NCBI GenBank assembly: GCA_013695335.1
Contig: JACDAR010000018.1
Span: forward strand, 1 to 11,284
Reading direction: 5' to 3'
Source: Rubrobacter sp.
Lineage (GTDB): Bacteria > Actinomycetota > Rubrobacteria > Rubrobacterales > Rubrobacteraceae
DNA: 11,284 nt
In this document: piece by piece, positions 6,459-11,284 of the stretch
Position numbering within the stretch: position 1 is the first letter of the stretch
How the letters are laid out: the number at the start of each line of letters is the position of its first letter
Translations under genes and position numbers: made by a program
The notes under the pieces: model-generated
Told to the model about the DNA's origin: nothing
Seen by the model: only the letters and a program-made list of their open reading frames with translations
The model's database searches: none

Positions 6459-7529
6459 GGTCTTATCGCCGCGCATGAGTTGTTCGAGGCGTGTGATCTG
6501 GCCCCTGCTGCCTAACACTATGAGGGTGTCGCCCGCGCGCAACCTGTCTGTGGCGGCTGGCGTTGTGTCGAAGTTGCCGTCACGGGTGCGGAAGGCCAAT
6601 ACTATGGCGCCGGTTCGCTCGCCGATGCTGAGATCCCCGATGGTATGGTCCGCGATGTCGGAGTCCTCTGGCACCACGAACTCTTCGAGGCGGAACTCGA
6701 TGCCTTTCTCGCCCCGCGTCACCACGTCCAGGAAATCCACGACCAGAGGCTGGGTGGCGAGCGCTGCAAGCCTGCGCCCTCCAACGGCGTATGGCGAGAG
6801 GGTGCGGTCTGCGCCAGCCATTTCCAGTTTGGCCGCGGATTCGTCCGATGAGGCGCGGGCGACGATGTGCAAATTCGGGTTGAGCTTGCGGGCAGAGAGC
6901 ACCACGAAGACGTTGTCAGCGTCGGAGTCCACGGCGGCCACCAGCCCCTTCGCACGCGAGATGCCGGCTTCCTCGAGCAATGCGTCGTCCGAAGCCATGC
7001 CGTAGAGCGCCAGGCGGCCCTCGTTCAGGCATTCCTCGACAACCTGGAGATCCTGCTCCACAACCACGAAAAGCTCATCTTCCAGGTCGAACTCGGCCGC
7101 CACCTGACGCCCGACCCGTCCGTATCCGCACAGGACGTAGTGACCGCTGAGTTTGGAGATCTCGGCCCTCATCCTCCGGCTCCTGAAATAGTCCCTCACA
7201 GTGCCCTCGACAGCCAGCGCAACGAGCGAGGTTGTGGCGTAGCCGAGGACCGCAACGCCGCTGATTATAAGGGCGATGGTCCACAGCCGCCCGGCGACGT
7301 TCCCGTCGAGATCCCTCACCTCCTCGAAGCCTATGGTGCCGACCGTGATCACGGTCATATACAACGCATCCAAGAGTGACCAGCCGAGGGTCAGGTAACC
7401 AAGCGTCCCCACAACGATGATGCCGGAGAGCATGACGACGGCCAGTCGGATGCGCCGCGTTGCCTCGCCCTCTGGCCCGAACACTGCCTCCAGGGCGGTC
7501 CACCCCGCCGGTCTCCTCCCATGCGACAT
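6447..7529 (-). CDS. Two-TM potassium-channel protein with TrkA/RCK region
   Basis: A 360-residue inner-membrane protein of the MthK-like architecture. TM1 is ~28-50, a pore loop ~51-75, TM2 ~82-107, then a cytosolic Rossmann RCK/TrkA-N domain from ~129 with YVLCGYGRVG (GxGxxG at 135-140) and the acidic end of strand 2 at Glu158, and a TrkA-C domain at ~272-345. It probably conducts K+ under control of a ligand bound to the RCK ring. The filter reads TVGTIGF at 62-68 instead of canonical TVGYGD, a variant seen in some prokaryotic RCK channels, so selectivity should not be assumed. ATG 7529 has no SD at usual spacing, but TATAAT ends 7 bases before it, suggesting a leaderless mRNA. It lies 31 bases after nhaA on the same strand. 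Its ligand is unknown. Confidence 0.88.
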   Translation of the reverse strand: MSHGRRPAGWTALEAVFGPEGEATRRIRLAVVMLSGIIVVGTLGYLTLGWSLLDALYMTVITVGTIGFEEVRDLDGNVAGRLWTIALIISGVAVLGYATTSLVALAVEGTVRDYFRSRRMRAEISKLSGHYVLCGYGRVGRQVAAEFDLEDELFVVVEQDLQVVEECLNEGRLALYGMASDDALLEEAGISRAKGLVAAVDSDADNVFVVLSARKLNPNLHIVARASSDESAAKLEMAGADRTLSPYAVGGRRLAALATQPLVVDFLDVVTRGEKGIEFRLEEFVVPEDSDIADHTIGDLSIGERTGAIVLAFRTRDGNFDTTPAATDRLRAGDTLIVLGSRGQITRLEQLMRGDKTRDA

Positions 7530-7536
7530 GCGCGGA

Positions 7537-7542
7537 ATTATA
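7537..7542 (-). promoter_or_regulatory. -10 box for leaderless transcription of the channel gene
   Basis: On the minus strand this is a perfect TATAAT. Its last base is 7 bases from the A of ATG 7529, so initiation would fall on or next to the start codon. No matching TTGACA is seen 16-18 bases upstream. Confidence 0.4.
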
Positions 7543-7560
7543 CCGGGCCTCCCACCCCTC

Positions 7561-8850
7561 CTACCGGCGCGAACCTCGCCCCTCCGGTGGCCGCCTCGAC
7601 AGCACGACGAGACCGAGGATGGCCGAGATCACGGACGCAGCGAGGATTCCCAGCTTGGCGCTTTCGAGCATTCCGCCGCCGTCGAAGGCCAGCCCGCCCA
7701 CGAACAGGGACATGGTGAAGCCGATGCCAGCCAGCAGTCCAGCCCCAGTCATCTCCCGCCATCCAACGCCATCCGGCAGCGAGCCTATGCCCGTCTTCGT
7801 GGCCAGCCACGAGAACCCGAGCACCCCGAGGGGTTTGCCAAGGAGCAGCCCAAGCAAGACCCCAAGGGTGACAGGCCCGGTCACACCGGCCCAGTCCCCG
7901 AGCGCGACGCCAGCGTTGAAGAGGGCGAAGATGGGCAGTATGAGGAACGCGACCCAGGGATGCATCAGGTGCTCCAGGCGATGCAAAGGGCTCTGCGCGT
8001 CGCCAAGAACCCGCTCCAGGTTGGCGACCTTCACCTCGACCTCCTCGAACTCCCCCTGATCCAGGCCCGCCCGCAACTCCGAACGGAGGTTTTTGGGTGA
8101 GATCTTGCGTCGGATCGGCGTCGCCAGGGCAACGAGAACCCCCGCCACAGTGGCGTGTACGCCAGACTGGAGCACGAAGAACCACACCACGAGCCCGATG
8201 AACGCAAGCACCTTCAGGTTGCGTCCGCCAAGCCTCCCGTAGAGGAAGGCAAGGACCAGAGCCCCTGCGGCGACGAGGAGGCTGGGAACGCTGATCTCAC
8301 TGGTATAGAAGAGGGCGATGATCAAAACCGCGCCAAGGTCATCCACTATGGCAAGGGCCGTGAGAAAGACCTTCAGGGCGAGCGGCACCCGGTCACCGAG
8401 GAGCGCCATCATGCCAAGCGCGAAGGCTATGTCCGTGGCCATCGGCACGCCCCAGCCCGAGATACCATCTCCGCCCCAGTTGATCGCCGCGTAGATCGAT
8501 GCGGGCACCGCCATACCGCCCACGGCCGCGACCACCGCGAGCGTCGCATCCCGCGGCTCGGAGAGCTCCCCCACCAGAACCTCGCGTTTGATCTCGAGTC
8601 CCACCAGATAGAAGAAGAAAGCCATCAACCCGTCGTTGACCCAAAGGAGCAGCGGCTTCTCCAGGCTCCAGCCGCCGAGGCCAATCCCGAATTTTATCTC
8701 CCGCAGATCCAGGTACCAGGGAGCCCACGGCGAGTTGGCCCACGCAAAGGCGATGATCGAAGCGAAGATCAGGGTGACCCCGCCAGTGCTCTCGCTGTGA
8801 ACGAACTGCTCGAAGGGGCTGAGAATACGCTTTATGGTCCGTCCAGACAC
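7561..8850 (-). CDS. nhaA: Na+/H+ antiporter NhaA
   Basis: A 429-residue, about 12-helix membrane antiporter that expels Na+ (or Li+) in exchange for protons, for salt and alkaline-pH tolerance. Family features: SESTGGVTLIFASIIAFAWA at 19-38; FFYLVGLEIKREVLVGEL at 79-96; MATDIAFALG at 137-146 with Asp140 (E. coli Asp133); AIVDDLGAV at 167-175 with the paired ion-binding Asp170/Asp171 (E. coli 163/164); HRLEHLMHPWVAFLILPIFA at 290-309; and Lys339 in LLGKPLG (E. coli Lys300). All key residues are kept. The loop before the SPLHRLEH block (~250-286) is long and charged, and the C-terminal tail is basic. The start is GTG 8850, with only a G-run directly against it, and a perfect hairpin at 8854-8873 lies just upstream. 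It follows the phosphoesterase gene by 24 bases, in the same frame. Confidence 0.95.
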   Translation of the reverse strand: MSGRTIKRILSPFEQFVHSESTGGVTLIFASIIAFAWANSPWAPWYLDLREIKFGIGLGGWSLEKPLLLWVNDGLMAFFFYLVGLEIKREVLVGELSEPRDATLAVVAAVGGMAVPASIYAAINWGGDGISGWGVPMATDIAFALGMMALLGDRVPLALKVFLTALAIVDDLGAVLIIALFYTSEISVPSLLVAAGALVLAFLYGRLGGRNLKVLAFIGLVVWFFVLQSGVHATVAGVLVALATPIRRKISPKNLRSELRAGLDQGEFEEVEVKVANLERVLGDAQSPLHRLEHLMHPWVAFLILPIFALFNAGVALGDWAGVTGPVTLGVLLGLLLGKPLGVLGFSWLATKTGIGSLPDGVGWREMTGAGLLAGIGFTMSLFVGGLAFDGGGMLESAKLGILAASVISAILGLVVLSRRPPEGRGSRR

Positions 8851-8853
8851 CCC

Positions 8854-8873
8854 CCCGATGCTACACCATCGGG
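8854..8873 (-). promoter_or_regulatory. Hairpin between phosphoesterase stop and nhaA start
   Basis: CCCGATG and CATCGGG form a perfect 7-bp stem with a 6-base loop. The minus-strand transcript reads stop codon, hairpin, three further G, then the nhaA GTG. The G-run that might serve as the nhaA ribosome site is partly inside the stem, so the hairpin could lower nhaA translation. No T-run follows, so termination is less likely. Confidence 0.4.
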
Positions 8874-8874
8874 A

Positions 8875-9369
8875 CTAAAGCGCTAGGATCTCAGCGCGAG
8901 CTCCACCATCATCCACGGATAACAACGCGAAGGTGAACTCCGGCTGGCGGCGCTTGTCCGTGGGGCTTCCAGGGTTCAAAAGCAACAGGCCGTCCTCATC
9001 CTCCAGCCAAGGGATGTGCGAGTGCCCGAAAACAACGACCCTGGCCCCGGGGAAGAGTCGTCTCATGCGTGAACGACGCCCGCGCTTCGGGCCGGAGTCG
9101 TGGATCATGGCTATCGGGACGCCGCCGAACTCGAGCTCCAACGTCTGTGGCAGGCCAGCCTCGGGTGGATCGAGGTTTCCTCGGACAGCCCGCACAGGGG
9201 CGATCTCCGCGAGATCGTCGAGCAATCGCAAGTCCATCAGATCCCCGGCGTGAAGGATGAGATCCACGCGCTTCAGATGCGGCAACAGGGCATCGGGCAA
9301 TCCCGACGCGCGACGCGGTACGTGGGTGTCGGCGATGACTGCGGCGAGGGGCGTCAGGCGCCGTCCCAA
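8875..9369 (-). CDS. YfcE/MJ0936-type metallophosphoesterase
   Basis: A 164-residue single-domain calcineurin-like phosphoesterase, cytosolic, which hydrolyses phosphoester bonds with two metal ions; the physiological substrate of this group is generally unknown. The metal-site motifs run in order: DTH at 14-16, HAGD at 40-43, GNLD at 64-67 (Asn65), His90 in MIHDSG, and GHSH at 115-118, followed by LNPGSPT at 132-138. Two deviations are visible: Leu replaces the usual His or Cys in GN(H/C)D, and HDSG replaces the common THGH. All predicted metal ligands remain, so activity is plausible. The start is TTG 9369, 13 codons before DTH and inside the end of the methyltransferase gene (16-base overlap). 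No better start exists, but it is less certain than the rest of the gene. Confidence 0.88.
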   Translation of the reverse strand: MGRRLTPLAAVIADTHVPRRASGLPDALLPHLKRVDLILHAGDLMDLRLLDDLAEIAPVRAVRGNLDPPEAGLPQTLELEFGGVPIAMIHDSGPKRGRRSRMRRLFPGARVVVFGHSHIPWLEDEDGLLLLNPGSPTDKRRQPEFTFALLSVDDGGARAEILAL

Positions 9370-10175
9370 AGCGTCTCGGAGATCTCACGCAAAACGCCAC
9401 CGCGCTCCGCGGCCATGATGCGGCGGGCAGTCAGCTCCGCGTACTCCCGCTCCAGCTCCGCCCCGACGAAGAAGCGGTCGAGTTCCTTGGCGGCCACAGC
9501 CGTGGTCCCTGAACCGCAAAACGGGTCGAAGATGAGATCCCCCTCCCCCGTGGAGGCGAGTAGCGCCCGGCGCACGAGGCGCAACGGCTTCTGGGTTGGA
9601 TGGTATCCGTGCATCTTCTCCCGCTTCGGCACGGCGTGGATGCGCCACACGGAGGAGACCTGCGAGGCGGGGTCGGGGCTGTTTATGAGATCGTAGTTGA
9701 AGGTGTGGCGTGCGCCCTTTCCCCTGCTCGCCCAGATGATTGTCTCGTGGGCGTGGGTGAACGCGGTGTGGAGGGCGTTCGGGGGAGGGTCCGGTTTCTC
9801 CCAGGCCACGGAGTTTATGATCCTGGAGCCGAGCGTCTGGAGGGCGAAGCCGATGCTGAAGATTATGTGATGCGTTCCCGTCACCCAGATGGTGCCGTCC
9901 GGTTTGAGGACGCGCCGCGCCTCCCGCAGCCAACGCAGGTTGAACCGGTGGTCCTCCTCGAACCCCATCGATCGATCCCAATGGCCCTTGTCCACGGGGG
10001 CAAGACGGCCGCCCTTCACAGTGATGCCCCTCTCCGTGGAGAGCCTGTACGGTGGGTCCGCGAAAACCGCGTCGACGCTCCCAGCAGGCATCATGCGCAT
10101 CAACTCCACGCAATCCGACAGGTAGACGAGGGCGCCAGGCTCCCCGTGGCTCTCCAGTTCGCGCAAGGCCACCAT
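9354..10175 (-). CDS. Beta-class N6-adenine/N4-cytosine DNA methyltransferase
   Basis: A 273-residue DNA amino-methyltransferase (N6_N4_Mtase family) using S-adenosylmethionine. Motif order defines the beta class: catalytic DPPY at 40-43 (motif IV) near the N-terminus, a central variable region as target recognition domain (~45-180), HPTQKP at 192-197, and AdoMet-binding DPFCGSGTT at 217-225 (motif I) near the C-terminus. DPPY indicates adenine-N6 or cytosine-N4 methylation; the target site cannot be read from sequence. No restriction endonuclease or specificity subunit flanks it, so it may be a solitary regulatory or protective enzyme. ATG 10175 has no SD, but a TAGAAT hexamer ends 6 bases upstream, consistent with leaderless initiation. 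It overlaps the phosphoesterase gene downstream, implying co-expression. Confidence 0.92.
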   Translation of the reverse strand: MVALRELESHGEPGALVYLSDCVELMRMMPAGSVDAVFADPPYRLSTERGITVKGGRLAPVDKGHWDRSMGFEEDHRFNLRWLREARRVLKPDGTIWVTGTHHIIFSIGFALQTLGSRIINSVAWEKPDPPPNALHTAFTHAHETIIWASRGKGARHTFNYDLINSPDPASQVSSVWRIHAVPKREKMHGYHPTQKPLRLVRRALLASTGEGDLIFDPFCGSGTTAVAAKELDRFFVGAELEREYAELTARRIMAAERGGVLREISETLWDGA

Positions 10176-10291
10176 GGTCCCATTCTAAGCGCGCATCCAG
10201 ACACAGGAGCGCTGGCGCCCGCGCCACGCCTACAAGCCGGTCAGCTCGGGCAACCGTCCATTGTCGCTACCGGGTCAGGGGCGAACGGGGA
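10176..10291. other. Intergenic gap between aldo/keto reductase and methyltransferase
   Basis: These 116 bases hold the candidate methyltransferase -10 box and a GC-only inverted repeat at 10213-10226 (TGGCGC and GCGCCA around two bases). The repeat could slow transcription from the upstream gene but lacks a T-run. No gene or RNA is evident. Confidence 0.4.
10182..10187 (-). promoter_or_regulatory. -10 box for leaderless transcription of the methyltransferase gene
   Basis: The minus strand reads TAGAAT, five of six consensus positions, ending 6 bases before the A of ATG 10175. The position predicts transcription starting at the start codon. No clear -35 was found. Confidence 0.3.
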
Positions 10292-11284
10292 TCATCCGTC
10301 CAGATGCGGCCCGAGGAGTGGCATGTCGGCAGGCCCGAGACGGTCTGAGGCGGTCTTTAGCTGGTGCCAGTGAGGGTAGATTAAAGGCGGAGCGCTCACC
10401 TCGTCCAACCTGCCGCGCTCCTCCTTGGAGAGCTTCAGATCCGCGGCTTCGAGGTTGTCCGTAAGCTGCTCATCGGTACGCGCCCCAACCACGATGGAGG
10501 CCACGCCTGGCCTGTCGAGCAGCCAGGAAAGGGCGACCTGGGCCGCCGAGACGCCGCGTCCTTCGGCGATCTCCACTAGCACATCCACCGTGTCGTATAG
10601 TTTGTCGCTGTCGCGCACCGGCGGCTCGTCCCAGCCTTCGACGTGCCTACCCTCTTCGGCGTCCTTATCCCGACGGTACTTGCCTGAGAGAAGCCCACCG
10701 GCCAGCGGGCTCCACACGAGGATGGAGCATTCCTGGTCTATGGCAAGCGGAACCAGCTCGTACTCGGCCTCACGGGCTTGCAGGGTGTAGTGGATCTGCT
10801 GGCTCACGAACCGCTGAAGCCCGAGCGCATCCGAGACCCCGAGCGCCTTCATTAGCTGCCAGCCGGAGTAGTTCGAGGAGCCAACGTAGCGCACCTTGCC
10901 GCCCTTGACGAGGGTGTCCAGCGCCTCCAGAGTCTCCTCCAGCGGGGTCAGTCCGTCCCACTCGTGAACCTGGTAGAGGTCTATGTAGTCCGTGCCGAGG
11001 CGGCGCAGGCTCTCCTCGCACTGGCGGATAATGTGGTGGCGCGAGAGGCCGGCGCCGTTAGGACCGTCATCCATGGTCATGCGGACCTTCGTCGCCAGCA
11101 GCAGGTCGTCGCGGCGGCCTGAGATGGCCTTCCCGAGGATCTCCTCCGACTCGCCGTCAGAGTAGATGTTGGCGGTATCGAAGAGGTTGATCCCGGCGTC
11201 CAGGCACATATCGACCTGCCGCTTCGCACCGGCGACGTCGGTGGAGCCAACCTTGCTGAATCCCCCCTGCCCCCCGAACGTCAT
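10292..11284 (-). CDS. Aldo/keto reductase (N-terminus beyond the window)
   Basis: 330 residues of an NADPH-dependent aldo/keto reductase with a TIM-barrel fold, cytosolic, reducing aldehydes or ketones; the substrate cannot be told. The catalytic tetrad is visible: Asp36 and Tyr41 in FDTANIYSDG, Lys66 in LLLATKVR and His107 in YQVHEWD. GSSNYSGWQL (135-144), WSPLAGGLLSGKY (191-203) and the cofactor segment IVVGARTDEQLTDNL (264-278) follow. The Met at 11284 is probably internal: homologues normally begin about 20 residues earlier with a strand like YRxLGxSGLxVS ending in G(T/A)MTFGG, and this protein starts at MTFGG. I therefore read it as 5' truncated by the window edge. The C-terminus (YPHWHQLKTASDRL onward) is typical. 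It is separated by 116 bases from the methyltransferase and is likely its own unit. Confidence 0.92.
   Translation of the reverse strand: MTFGGQGGFSKVGSTDVAGAKRQVDMCLDAGINLFDTANIYSDGESEEILGKAISGRRDDLLLATKVRMTMDDGPNGAGLSRHHIIRQCEESLRRLGTDYIDLYQVHEWDGLTPLEETLEALDTLVKGGKVRYVGSSNYSGWQLMKALGVSDALGLQRFVSQQIHYTLQAREAEYELVPLAIDQECSILVWSPLAGGLLSGKYRRDKDAEEGRHVEGWDEPPVRDSDKLYDTVDVLVEIAEGRGVSAAQVALSWLLDRPGVASIVVGARTDEQLTDNLEAADLKLSKEERGRLDEVSAPPLIYPHWHQLKTASDRLGPADMPLLGPHLDG

Noticed and set aside
7417..8100. 227-codon plus-strand frame opposite the channel and nhaA genes
   Set aside because: It is a low-complexity, His/Pro/Arg-rich shadow of two genes with clear family motifs on the other strand.
11282..11284. 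ATG at the window edge as true start of the aldo/keto reductase
   Set aside because: The protein would begin at the MTFGG motif, losing the first barrel strand; the start is more likely beyond the window.
1..11284. Defence system, prophage, transposon, CRISPR or tRNA genes
   Set aside because: No repeats, recombinase, spacer pattern or tRNA-like folds were seen; the methyltransferase alone does not make a restriction system.

Overview
The window is high-GC bacterial DNA, almost fully coding, in two blocks that converge near position 6,430. GTG and TTG starts, ATGA-coupled genes, strong Shine-Dalgarno (SD) sites in one block and probable leaderless starts in the other suggest an actinobacterium or similar high-GC Gram-positive. 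A Rubrobacter-like organism is a guess from general gene style, not something the sequence proves.

Left block (plus strand, 1-6406) is a branched-chain amino acid cluster: the 3' end of ilvC, then ilvE, a 183-base leader, leuA, an unrecognised gene with a zinc-metallopeptidase-like HELAH motif, leuB and cimA. Apart from the leader, genes overlap or are at most 11 bases apart. LeuA starts the leucine branch. CimA makes citramalate, and LeuB can act on intermediates of both branches, so the cluster can supply isoleucine from pyruvate without threonine. IlvC and IlvE serve all three amino acids. leuC and leuD (isopropylmalate isomerase) are not here and must lie elsewhere.

Right block (minus strand, 11284-6447) reads, in transcription order: a 5'-truncated aldo/keto reductase, a beta-class DNA methyltransferase without a visible restriction partner, a YfcE-type metallophosphoesterase, an NhaA sodium/proton antiporter, and a two-TM potassium-channel protein with a cytosolic TrkA/RCK region and an atypical selectivity filter. 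The methyltransferase, phosphoesterase, antiporter and channel genes are packed tightly. NhaA and the channel suggest an ion and pH homeostasis pair.

No RNA genes, insertion sequences, CRISPR arrays or phage genes were seen. No stretch longer than 183 bases lacks a gene. The two least ordinary items are the HELAH protein co-translated with leucine genes, and the leuA leader, which has a possible branched-chain-codon leader ORF overlapping a segment complementary to the leuA SD. Both are hypotheses. The rest is ordinary metabolism and transport.
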